Shown: piece after piece, positions 1 through 7,914 of the stretch
How positions within the stretch are numbered: position 1 is the first letter of the stretch
Layout: every line of letters begins with the position of its first letter
Source: Imtechella halotolerans
GTDB taxonomy: Bacteria > Bacteroidota > Bacteroidia > Flavobacteriales > Flavobacteriaceae
Length of the DNA: 64,000 bases
NCBI RefSeq assembly: GCF_028743515.2
Contig: NZ_CP117969.2
Coordinates: forward strand, 67,001 to 131,000
Direction of reading: 5' to 3'
Notes under the pieces: generated by a model
What the model saw: only the letters and a program-made list of their open reading frames with translations
Database searches by the model: none
What the model was told of the DNA's origin: nothing
Position numbers and translations under genes: made by a program

Positions 1-584
1 CTTGGATCATCTTTTAACTTTTGATTGTAGGCTAGTAATGCCACGGTGCTCTTGTCTGATTTTTTAACGGGCTCAACTACTTTTCCACTCCATAATACAT
101 TATCAGAAAGGATGATTCCACCTGGATTCATCTTTTCAATAATAAGATCAAAATAATAGGTGTAGTTCTGCTTATCGGCATCAATAAAGACTAAATCAAA
201 ATTAGTCTTTAGGGTGGGTATGATTTTTAAAGCATCTCCTGTATGTTGTATAATCTGTTGGCCAAAACCACTTTTGTCGAAATAGCGTCTTTGCATGTCG
301 CTTAATTCTTCATTTATATCTATAGTATGTAATATTCCATCTTGATGTAAACCTTCTGCCAAACAAATGGCCGAATAACCAGTATAGGTTCCAATCTCTA
401 AAATGGTTTTTGGAGAAATTAGCTTCGAAAGTATACTTAAAACACGTCCCTGAAAGTGACCACTGAGCATTCTTGGGCTTAGTACTTTAAGATGTGTTTC
501 TCTGGAGAGTTCCTGCAGTACTAAAGGTTCGTTTTCTGAGTGATCCGCTACGTATTTTTCCAAAATATCCGATAGAAAATGCAT
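1..584 (-). CDS. class I SAM-dependent O-methyltransferase (3' end outside window)
   Basis: The protein reads MHFLSDILEKYVADHSENEP at its start and continues off the left edge. It matches the Methyltransf_3/COG4122 family (catechol- or caffeoyl-CoA O-methyltransferase-like). The SAM-binding motif I segment ILEIGTYTGYSAICLAEG lies near residues 63-80, the acidic motif II (HTIDIN) near 87-92, and the metal/substrate loop FIDADKQNY near 133-141, followed by SDNVLWSGKV. These proteins methylate hydroxyl groups with a divalent cation; the substrate cannot be told from sequence. The start is the ATG at 584, with a good -7 promoter element 16 bases upstream. It is divergent from kynureninase. Confidence 0.9.
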   Translation of the reverse strand, partial: MHFLSDILEKYVADHSENEPLVLQELSRETHLKVLSPRMLSGHFQGRVLSILSKLISPKTILEIGTYTGYSAICLAEGLHQDGILHTIDINEELSDMQRRYFDKSGFGQQIIQHTGDALKIIPTLKTNFDLVFIDADKQNYTYYFDLIIEKMNPGGIILSDNVLWSGKVVEPVKKSDKSTVALLAYNQKLKDDP

Positions 585-599
585 GTTGCTATTTTTTTT

Positions 600-607
600 C
601 AAAGGTA
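600..607 (-). promoter_or_regulatory. -7 promoter element of the O-methyltransferase
   Basis: Read on the minus strand this is TACCTTTG, an exact match to the Bacteroidota TAnnTTTG element. It ends 15 bases before the ATG at 584, giving a short leader. No clear -33 TTG partner was checked beyond this. Confidence 0.55.
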
Positions 608-670
608 ACGAAATTGTAGAAATTCCAATTTGAACATCATTTTTGCAGTGAAAAAACTAAAGATAAACTG

Positions 671-678
671 TATTTTTG
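671..678 (+). promoter_or_regulatory. -7 promoter element of kynU
   Basis: TATTTTTG matches TAnnTTTG and lies 17 bases before the kynureninase ATG at 696. An upstream TTTG at 642-645 is about 25 bases away, somewhat longer than the usual spacing, so the -33 assignment is weak. Confidence 0.5.
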
Positions 679-695
679 AGCAAAATTGATTCCAT

Positions 696-1967
696 ATGAA
701 TTTTCAAAATACACTTAGTTACGCACAACAGCTTGATAGAGAGGATACATTAGCTCCCTATAAAAGTGAATTTCATTTTCCACAGCACCAAGGGTCAGAT
801 GTGATTTATTTTACTGGAAATTCTCTAGGATTACAACCCAAGCGCACTCAGCAATACATAGATGGAATTATGAATGATTGGAAGTCCTTAGCAGTTGAAG
901 GGCATTTCTATGCCGAAAAACCATGGTGGGATTATCATGAGCGGTTGGCTAGACCTTTAGCTAAGGTAGTAGGTGCCTTGCCTCAAGAGGTAAGTGTCAT
1001 GAATACTTTAACGGTAAATCTTCATTTGTTGATGGTATCTTTCTATCGTCCTACCAAGGAACGTTTTAAAATCATTTGTGAAGAAAAAGCGTTTCCATCT
1101 GATCAATATATGTTGTCAAGTCAGGTTCGTTTTCATGGTTTTTCACCAGAAGATGCAATTATAGAGGTTAAAAAACGAAAAGGTGAGCATTATTGGCGTA
1201 CAGAAGATATTCTTGAGGTAATAGAGGCAAATAAAGAGGAATTGGCTTTAGTATTGATGGGTGGGGTTAATTATTATAATGGACAAGTCTTTGATATGAA
1301 AACCATCACAGATGCAGGACATAAAGCTGGTGCTTTGGTAGGTTGGGATTTGGCACATGGTGCGGGTAATATTGAGATGCAGCTTCACGATTGGGGTGTT
1401 GATTTTGCAGCTTGGTGTAGTTATAAATACATGAATAGTGGTCCAGGGAACTTGTCAGGACTCTTTGTTCATGAGAAGCATTTAGGTAAAAAGGATATCC
1501 CTCGATTTGAAGGATGGTGGGGACATAATAAACAACGTCGTTTCTTGATGGAGCCTGAATTTGATCCTATGCCCACGGCAGATGCTTGGCAGCTTAGCAA
1601 TCCTCCTGTGATTGCAATGGCTCCTTATTTGGCATCTTTGGAGTTATTTGAAGAAGTAGGAATGAGGGCACTTATTGCTAAGAGAGACACTCTAACTTCT
1701 TATCTCGAATTTGTTTTACAAGAAATTGATAAAGAAGTGGAAAGTAATTTTGAAGTAATTACACCTAAACAGGATAGAGCCTGTCAGTTGTCAGTGTTGT
1801 TACATGGAGAAGGGAGGAACCTTTTCAATTTCCTGATGCATAATGGGGTGATTACTGATTGGAGAGAACCAAATGTGATCCGATTAGCACCTGCTCCATT
1901 TTATTGTTCATTTGAGGATATGTATCGATTTGGTCAATTGTTAAAGAAAGGAATTCTGTCCAAATAG
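696..1967 (+). CDS. kynU: kynureninase
   Basis: PLP-dependent hydrolase that cleaves kynurenine to anthranilate, or 3-hydroxykynurenine to 3-hydroxyanthranilate, plus alanine. At 423 aa it is the family's usual size. The Schiff-base lysine is K244 in CSYKYMNSGPG; the preceding VGWDLAHGAGN supplies the cofactor-binding Asp, and FTGNSLGLQP near residue 38 is the typical N-terminal motif. Kynurenine 3-monooxygenase follows about 110 bases downstream on the same strand, so the 3-hydroxykynurenine route toward 3-hydroxyanthranilate is the likely job. Tryptophan dioxygenase and 3-hydroxyanthranilate dioxygenase are not in the window. Confidence 0.95.
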   Translation: MNFQNTLSYAQQLDREDTLAPYKSEFHFPQHQGSDVIYFTGNSLGLQPKRTQQYIDGIMNDWKSLAVEGHFYAEKPWWDYHERLARPLAKVVGALPQEVSVMNTLTVNLHLLMVSFYRPTKERFKIICEEKAFPSDQYMLSSQVRFHGFSPEDAIIEVKKRKGEHYWRTEDILEVIEANKEELALVLMGGVNYYNGQVFDMKTITDAGHKAGALVGWDLAHGAGNIEMQLHDWGVDFAAWCSYKYMNSGPGNLSGLFVHEKHLGKKDIPRFEGWWGHNKQRRFLMEPEFDPMPTADAWQLSNPPVIAMAPYLASLELFEEVGMRALIAKRDTLTSYLEFVLQEIDKEVESNFEVITPKQDRACQLSVLLHGEGRNLFNFLMHNGVITDWREPNVIRLAPAPFYCSFEDMYRFGQLLKKGILSK

Positions 1968-2025
1968 TATCCCGGAATAGATTACTTAAATTATTCTTTT
2001 TAGGCTCTTGCCTGTCTATTTTTGT

Positions 2026-2033
2026 TATTTTTG
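2026..2033 (+). promoter_or_regulatory. -7 promoter element of kmo
   Basis: TATTTTTG in the 114-base gap between kynU and kmo. A second overlapping match starts at 2017. A TTG at 2008-2010 lies 15 bases upstream. This suggests kmo and the genes after it have their own promoter besides any read-through from kynU. Confidence 0.45.
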
Positions 2034-2081
2034 CCACTTATCTTTAAAAGTCTGTGAAAAGGGACTTTTCAAACCTTGCAT

Positions 2082-3425
2082 ATGCAAACATCCAAAAAAA
2101 TTGCTGTAGTTGGTAGTGGGCTAGTTGGTTCACTTTTGGCTATTTATCTAAGACATAGAGGTCATGCTGTAGACGTGTTCGATCGTAGACCTGATATACG
2201 TGAAGTTGAATTTTCAGGTCGTTCTATCAACCTGGCCATGTCTTTTCGTGGATGGAAAACGTTGGAAGAAGCGGGTATTGATGAGGCTATTCGAAAAATA
2301 GCTATTCCTATGAATAAAAGAGCTATTCATGTGGTTGATAAGGAAGTTTATTTTCAACCGTATGGTAGGGATGGTGAAGCGATTTATTCTATTTCAAGAG
2401 GGCTACTTAATAAAAAAATGATTGATTTAGCTGAGGAAGCTGGAGTAAATTTTATTTTCGAATCAAAAGTCTGGGATGTTTCGTTATCCGAAGCGATCAT
2501 TTATACTGGGGATACAGAAAAGAGTCCTTGGGAAGCTCATAAATATGATATTGTGTTTGGTGCAGACGGAGCCTTTTCGCGCGTAAGACATAAAATGCAG
2601 CGGAGTAGTATGTTTAACTATTCCCAAGAATTTTTGGAAGTTGGGTATAAGGAACTCAGTATACCAGCCAATGCAGATGGATCACATAAATTGGATAAAA
2701 ATTCATTACATATATGGCCTAGAGGTAATTTTATGTTTATTGCATTGCCTAATTTGGATGGCAGTTTTACATGTACACTTTTTTTACCACATGAAGGGGA
2801 TAATTCATTTGCAGCCTTAACTGATGAGGATAAGGTGAAGGATTTCTTTGAAGTTTATTTTCCTACGATAAATGATGAAATTCCTAATCTCATTCGTGAT
2901 TTCTTTAAAAACCCTACCAGTGCACTTGTAACTACCAAATGCTACCCTTGGGTACATGGTAATACTGTGGCGCTTATTGGGGATTCTGCTCATGCAATAG
3001 TACCATTTTATGGACAGGGAATGAATGCTGGTTTTGAAGATATAACAACCCTAAATCACCTGATGAATGTGCATGGAGATGATTGGGGGACTATATTTCA
3101 GGAATATCAAAAGGAACGCAAGCCAAATGCCGATGCAATAGCGGAGTTAAGTTACCGTAATTTTATGGAAATGAGTAGCAAAACTGCTAGTGTTGATTTT
3201 CAATTGCGTAAAAAGATTGAAGCTTGGTTTTCGTCTAAACATCCAGAGTTATGGTTGCCTTTATATAGTAGGGTTACATTTTCAAATGATTCCTATGCTG
3301 AAGCTCTAGCTATGGGGGATATGCAGGCTACAATTATGGATAAAGTTATGCAGTTGGAAGGGATTCATATGGATTGGAATTCTGAAAGAGTTGAGTCATT
3401 TATAATAGAAGAGTTAAAAAAGTAA
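2082..3425 (+). CDS. kmo: kynurenine 3-monooxygenase (FAD-dependent)
   Basis: Flavoprotein aromatic hydroxylase converting L-kynurenine to 3-hydroxykynurenine with NADPH and O2. The N-terminal Rossmann motif GSGLVGS is at residues 11-17, the DG motif GADGAFSRVRH near 160, and the FAD ribityl-binding GD motif GDSAHAIVPFYGQGMNAGFE near 297-316, all diagnostic of this enzyme. The length, about 447 aa, fits the family. An in-frame TTG lies at 2076, but the ATG at 2082 is the better start because it places the Rossmann strand at the usual distance from the N terminus. A MATE transporter begins 7 bases after its stop, indicating co-transcription. Confidence 0.95.
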   Translation: MQTSKKIAVVGSGLVGSLLAIYLRHRGHAVDVFDRRPDIREVEFSGRSINLAMSFRGWKTLEEAGIDEAIRKIAIPMNKRAIHVVDKEVYFQPYGRDGEAIYSISRGLLNKKMIDLAEEAGVNFIFESKVWDVSLSEAIIYTGDTEKSPWEAHKYDIVFGADGAFSRVRHKMQRSSMFNYSQEFLEVGYKELSIPANADGSHKLDKNSLHIWPRGNFMFIALPNLDGSFTCTLFLPHEGDNSFAALTDEDKVKDFFEVYFPTINDEIPNLIRDFFKNPTSALVTTKCYPWVHGNTVALIGDSAHAIVPFYGQGMNAGFEDITTLNHLMNVHGDDWGTIFQEYQKERKPNADAIAELSYRNFMEMSSKTASVDFQLRKKIEAWFSSKHPELWLPLYSRVTFSNDSYAEALAMGDMQATIMDKVMQLEGIHMDWNSERVESFIIEELKK

Positions 3426-3432
3426 CATTGGT

Positions 3433-4812
3433 ATGAAACAATATACACGTGAGTTTGCCTACAATCTTAAGCTGGCATATCCAGTTATTCTGGGAATGTT
3501 AGGGCATACTTTTGTGGCATTTGCTGACAATATTATGGTTGGTCAGTTAGGAACAGCTGAATTGGCGGCTGTATCTCTAGGGAATAGCTTTATTTTTATT
3601 GCGATGTCATTAGGAATTGGATTCTCCACAGCAATTACACCATTAGTAGCTGAGGCAGATGCTGCTGGTGATGTCGTAAAGGGACGTTCTGCCATTAAAC
3701 ATGGACTATTATCATGTACAGTCTTAGGAATATTACTTTTTTTGTCCATATTACTGGCTAAACCTTTAATGCACATTATGCAGCAACCACAGGAAGTCGT
3801 TGCTTTGGCTTTACCTTATTTAGATTTGGTTGCTTTCTCTTTGATTCCTTTGGTGATGTTTCAGGCGTTTAAGCAATCCTCTGATGGACTTTCTGAAACT
3901 AAATATCCCATGTATGCTACTTTACTAGCTAATGTGGTTAATATTACTCTAAATTATTTGTTGATATTCGGTAAGTTTGGATTTCCTCAACTTGGAATTA
4001 TTGGAGCTGCAATAGGTACGCTTGTTTCACGTTTTATCATGGTATGGTACCTTTGGTGGCTATTGTCAAGAAAGACCAAGACAAAGAATTATGTTACAAA
4101 TTTTCAGTGGAAGTCAATCAGCAAGAAAATGTTGAAGAAGATTGCTGGATTAGGATTCCCTTCTTCCATGCAAATGTTTTTTGAAGTAGCTATTTTCACA
4201 GCGGCTGTATGGATGAGTGGTGTACTTGGTAAAAACCCTCAAGCTGCCAATCAAATTGCCTTAAATCTTGCCAGTATGACGTTTATGGTTGCCTCTGGTT
4301 TAAGTGTAGCCTCCATGATACGAATAGGAAATCAGAAAGGACTTAAGAATTTTGTCGAGCTAAGACGTATTGCGTTTTCAATCTTCTTTTTAACTTTACT
4401 ATTAGAGGTTGTATTCGCACTTTTCTTTTTAACATTTAGACATTGGCTTCCTACCATTTATCTGGACGTCGATGATGTAGCTAATAAAATAGATAATTTC
4501 GAAGTGATTGGGATAGCTGCCAAGTTATTGCTTATGGCAGCAATTTTTCAAATTTCAGATGGAATACAGGTAGTCGTATTGGGAGCATTACGTGGATTAC
4601 AAGATGTTAAGATACCTACTATTATTACTTTTATAGCTTATTGGGGAGTAGGGTTTCCTATATCCTATTATTTAGGGCTAAAAACAAGTTTTGCAAGTAT
4701 GGGTATTTGGATGGGACTATTAGTAGGTCTTACCGTAGCAGCTATATTTTTGTATATTCGTTTTAATCATTTGACAAAAAAGTTAATACTAACGCACTTA
4801 CAAAAGAGTTAA
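3433..4812 (+). CDS. MATE family efflux transporter
   Basis: A 459-aa integral membrane protein with about 12 hydrophobic segments in two homologous halves. Each half begins with MATE-like motifs: GMLGHTFVAFADNIMVGQLG near residue 20 and GLGFPSSMQMFFEVAIF near 239. MATE proteins export cationic organic compounds using a Na+ or H+ gradient; the substrate is not visible here. It begins 7 bases after kmo, so it may be co-expressed with kynurenine breakdown, though this may be no more than gene packing. Confidence 0.92.
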   Translation: MKQYTREFAYNLKLAYPVILGMLGHTFVAFADNIMVGQLGTAELAAVSLGNSFIFIAMSLGIGFSTAITPLVAEADAAGDVVKGRSAIKHGLLSCTVLGILLFLSILLAKPLMHIMQQPQEVVALALPYLDLVAFSLIPLVMFQAFKQSSDGLSETKYPMYATLLANVVNITLNYLLIFGKFGFPQLGIIGAAIGTLVSRFIMVWYLWWLLSRKTKTKNYVTNFQWKSISKKMLKKIAGLGFPSSMQMFFEVAIFTAAVWMSGVLGKNPQAANQIALNLASMTFMVASGLSVASMIRIGNQKGLKNFVELRRIAFSIFFLTLLLEVVFALFFLTFRHWLPTIYLDVDDVANKIDNFEVIGIAAKLLLMAAIFQISDGIQVVVLGALRGLQDVKIPTIITFIAYWGVGFPISYYLGLKTSFASMGIWMGLLVGLTVAAIFLYIRFNHLTKKLILTHLQKS

Positions 4813-4834
4813 TTTAAAATATAATCCTATAGTA

Positions 4835-5065
4835 ATGGAACTACCAAAATTTCTTTTAGGTGATAATACAGATTTTCCAGATGCAATCTTTGTAATCCAT
4901 ACAGAGTTTCCTAGATTTATTATCAATTTGGCCACTGATGAGGTTGAATGGTTGGAAGATTTTGATGCAGAAGATGAAAGAGAGTTAGAGGCTGAGGCTG
5001 AAAACCTTATTCAGCAAGCTACCGATTTTTATGATAGAGAAATAACAAGATACGACCAAGAATAG
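4835..5065 (+). CDS. conserved small acidic protein of unknown function
   Basis: A 76-aa protein starting at the ATG at 4835, with no signal peptide or membrane segment. The C-terminal half is strongly acidic and probably helical (EWLEDFDAEDERELEAEAEN). It carries motifs such as IHTEFPRFIINL that look like an evolved soluble domain, not a chance reading frame. It lies 22 bases after the MATE gene and 4 bases before the PAP2 gene, so it is within this operon. I recall similar small proteins in flavobacterial genomes but know no function. Confidence 0.8.
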   Translation: MELPKFLLGDNTDFPDAIFVIHTEFPRFIINLATDEVEWLEDFDAEDERELEAEAENLIQQATDFYDREITRYDQE

Positions 5066-5069
5066 ACCT

Positions 5070-5630
5070 ATGGTTGAGCAGTTAATAGAGTGGGATAAGT
5101 CTGTTTTCTTATTTCTAAATGGATTAGGGAGCGAAAAGTGGGACGGATTATGGCTTGTAATTACTAATAAATTTGCCTCCATACCACTTTATGTATTTTT
5201 ACTCTATTTAAGTATTAAGGTCTATGGGTTGAAAAAGACGGTATATATTCTTTTATCTGTCGCTCTTATGATAACCATAACAGATCAATTGGCCAATATA
5301 TTTAAATACGGTTTTGAAAGACTACGTCCATGTCACGATCCTAGCTTACAGGAACATATGCGTATTGTGATATGTGGAGGTAAATTTGGTTATTTTTCAG
5401 CTCATGCAGCAAGCTCATTTGCCTTAATGACCTTTTTTAGTCTTTTACTCAGTAAAAAGTATCCATTAATTTCACTTTTATTGCTGATATGGGCTGTTTC
5501 AGTTAGTTATAGCAGAATATATTTAGGTGTACACTTTCCATTAGATGTTATAACTGGAATGAGTTTAGGGATGCTAATTGGATGGGGTGTGAATGTTTTA
5601 TTTAGTCTTTTAATCCTTCGACGTCCTTAG
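5070..5630 (+). CDS. PAP2 superfamily phosphatase (undecaprenyl-diphosphatase type)
   Basis: A 186-aa membrane phosphatase with the three PAP2 motifs: KYGFERLRP near residues 78-86 (K and RP), the SAHAAS segment near 110 containing the active-site His, and SRIYLGVHFPLD near 147-158 with the nucleophilic His and its Asp. There are about five to six hydrophobic segments. Relatives remove a phosphate from lipid diphosphates, such as undecaprenyl pyrophosphate recycling for wall synthesis, or from phosphatidylglycerophosphate. The stop codon overlaps that of the next, opposite-strand gene by 4 bp. Confidence 0.9.
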   Translation: MVEQLIEWDKSVFLFLNGLGSEKWDGLWLVITNKFASIPLYVFLLYLSIKVYGLKKTVYILLSVALMITITDQLANIFKYGFERLRPCHDPSLQEHMRIVICGGKFGYFSAHAASSFALMTFFSLLLSKKYPLISLLLLIWAVSVSYSRIYLGVHFPLDVITGMSLGMLIGWGVNVLFSLLILRRP

Positions 5631-6295
5631 TTTTTAGGAAGTATTTCTTTGTTAAAAGGGTTAAGAAAAATTAGTAAAAATATCAATCCAAATGCGAGTT
5701 CATACACTTCCCATTTTCTACTCGATGGAATTAATGTTACCAGAACAGTAGTTGCTAAAAATGCAATGGTATGATGCCATTGTACCACTGGCACTGCAAA
5801 TTTATTTACTAAATTTCTTACCCATTCTGATTTCCTATAAATAAGGGGTATAATGATAAGGTAAACAACCATTACAACCATAAGAAGTTGGCTGAATATA
5901 AGTTTATTTATCTTGGTGTCTCCTACTACTAGGTTGTGTAGGTTGGTTTCATTTTGGGCATTGTTTTTAAGGAAAAACTCACTAGATTCTATATTAAAAA
6001 TACGTTGTCCCCAAGATATTTCTTCTCCCGCTCCAAATAAAAATAGAAGTGCAAATCCGAGTGTTCCAAGTTTCCAAAACCATGATTTATTTTTGCTAGT
6101 TGTGAAAAATCGGTAGAAGCATAAGATACTGATGCAAACAAGTAATATGGCTGTACTGTATTCGACAGCCCCATCTTCCTGAGCTATTTTTGTATCAAAG
6201 TATGTAACATCTGAATAGCCAAAAAATAAACTAATTAGTAGCACAATAGCTAGAAATAAAAAGCCTCTTTTTTCGGTGTGAGTAATGGATTTCAT
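5627..6295 (-). CDS. uncharacterised polytopic membrane protein with EEISWGQ / NLHN motifs
   Basis: A 222-aa protein with six to seven predicted membrane segments and polar motifs in the middle: an early acidic stretch (EDGAVEYS near 40), GAGEEISWGQRIF near 88-100, and NAQNETNLHN near 111-120. Buried E, W, Q, N and H residues in conserved-looking blocks suggest an enzyme active site in the membrane, not a structural protein. I recall these motifs in hypothetical membrane proteins near glycosyltransferases. It is the last gene of the GT2/LAB_N/GT39 operon, and its ATG overlaps the upstream gene's stop (ATGA). Function unknown. Confidence 0.8.
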   Translation of the reverse strand: MKSITHTEKRGFLFLAIVLLISLFFGYSDVTYFDTKIAQEDGAVEYSTAILLVCISILCFYRFFTTSKNKSWFWKLGTLGFALLFLFGAGEEISWGQRIFNIESSEFFLKNNAQNETNLHNLVVGDTKINKLIFSQLLMVVMVVYLIIIPLIYRKSEWVRNLVNKFAVPVVQWHHTIAFLATTVLVTLIPSSRKWEVYELAFGLIFLLIFLNPFNKEILPKN

Positions 6296-7914
6296 GGGCG
6301 TTTTTTTAGTATATACACGTTAGCAGCTAACCTATCCTTGTATTTTTTTTGGTTTGGTCTAGCTGATATATTATGGTCAAAAGTAGTTATTTTTTTTAAA
6401 GTAAATGCTTGCTTATAGTGAGTTTCGAAATCAGTTGATAAAGAAGGTCTTACTAGTACTCCGAAGGGTGATCGATTGAGTTCTTGTAGATGCTTGGCTG
6501 TAAGTGTTGGGGCAGTTCTGCCAAAATTCCAAAGAATTTCAGGAGCAATTTCACCATAGGAATAGGTGGGAAAATTTGATGGAAAAACTTCGGAAGAGGC
6601 TTTTTCATATGCTGGATTATTGTAAAGAATTTTAAATAAAGGCATACCAAATACGATGAGGCTAGTCAGAAATAGTATTGAAGTATAAAATACTTTCTGT
6701 AGTAGTTTGTGCTTAAGATACCTCCACATCAGAGTAGCACAGATTATGCTGCTAATAACAAGAAAACTACTCCATAGCCATGGAGTAGAAGATATCATAA
6801 GGTTGTTATAGAGTAAACCAATAGGAATGGTATATCCAATAATTATTAGAATGATTGTATGTAAATATATAGGCCATGATTCATTTTTTCTGAGTTCCTT
6901 GAAATGCTTTGCCAGGTACTCAATATAAAGGGCTATTGTGAGTGCTAAAGGTATGAGAACAGGAAGCAGGTACCTTACTTTTTTTTCCGGGACAATGGAA
7001 AGTAGTACTAGGCTGGTTACTGTCCAAATCCATGAAAATGTATAAAGTTTTTTGTTAGAGACTCTCTTTATTAGATAAGGATAAATAAGACTTACTAGGG
7101 CTGGGATGGTCCATAGACCGGTTTGTGTAAAAAAATTCCAGTAATAATAAAATGGTTTTACATTATAATTAGTCCAATTACCTGTCTCCTTTAGTGCAAT
7201 TAATTCAAAGGTATTTGAATCCTTTAGACGAATATAGACATACCACCATCCACCAATTAAAATCCCTGCGCCAAGTAAAGAAATAAACCAAATTACTTTT
7301 TTTTTCCATGCCTTGGAATGATACACAATAAGGTAGCTTATCACAAAAGGTAAGAGAATAGAATACAGAGGAATCACGCTTTTACTAAGAATTGCAAATC
7401 CAATACCTAGTGAGGCTAAAATCAGGTTTTTAAAAGAAAGTATATTTTTTTTAAGTGATTTAAAAATGACGTAGACAGCAAATAGCATACACCCAATATG
7501 GTATATATCTGAAGGAGCTTCTTTTTGAATTGTTATAAAATACAAGGAAGTAGCAAGAATAGCAGCAGACCAAAAGCTTACGGTCTTATTTTGAGAACTT
7601 AGAAGGCTAAATTTGTACCAGAAAATTATGGTAAAAACCCCCATTAGGGCCGTTGGGAGTCGTAATGCCCAAACATTTGTGATGCCAAATATCCCTCCAA
7701 AAATGGCCCCAATCCATGAGGGGAAAGGCGGCTTTTCATACCTAGCTTCACCATTCATTGTAGTGAGAAGCCAATGATTTTCAGTAATCATTTCACGAGA
7801 GGTTATAAAATTTCGAGCTTCCATAATACTCACCGGGATTGTTTCTGGATGGATCCATAAAAGGATAAAGGTGAGGGAGGCTAAAATTAGTATAACTCTC
7901 TTAGTGTCATTCAT
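6292..7914 (-). CDS. GT39 (ArnT/PMT-like) membrane glycosyltransferase
   Basis: A 540-aa GT-C fold protein with about 11-12 membrane segments and a C-terminal soluble part. The first periplasmic loop has the family pattern MEARNFITSREMI followed by YEKPPFPSWIGAIFG, which is the ArnT RYAEI...EKPP..YW block. Such enzymes transfer a sugar from a polyprenyl phosphate donor to lipid A, protein or another lipid on the outer face of the inner membrane. The Asp normally preceding the Glu of the first loop is Met here. It overlaps the upstream GT39 gene by 8 bp, implying translational coupling. Confidence 0.88.
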   Translation of the reverse strand: MNDTKRVILILASLTFILLWIHPETIPVSIMEARNFITSREMITENHWLLTTMNGEARYEKPPFPSWIGAIFGGIFGITNVWALRLPTALMGVFTIIFWYKFSLLSSQNKTVSFWSAAILATSLYFITIQKEAPSDIYHIGCMLFAVYVIFKSLKKNILSFKNLILASLGIGFAILSKSVIPLYSILLPFVISYLIVYHSKAWKKKVIWFISLLGAGILIGGWWYVYIRLKDSNTFELIALKETGNWTNYNVKPFYYYWNFFTQTGLWTIPALVSLIYPYLIKRVSNKKLYTFSWIWTVTSLVLLSIVPEKKVRYLLPVLIPLALTIALYIEYLAKHFKELRKNESWPIYLHTIILIIIGYTIPIGLLYNNLMISSTPWLWSSFLVISSIICATLMWRYLKHKLLQKVFYTSILFLTSLIVFGMPLFKILYNNPAYEKASSEVFPSNFPTYSYGEIAPEILWNFGRTAPTLTAKHLQELNRSPFGVLVRPSLSTDFETHYKQAFTLKKITTFDHNISARPNQKKYKDRLAANVYILKKRP

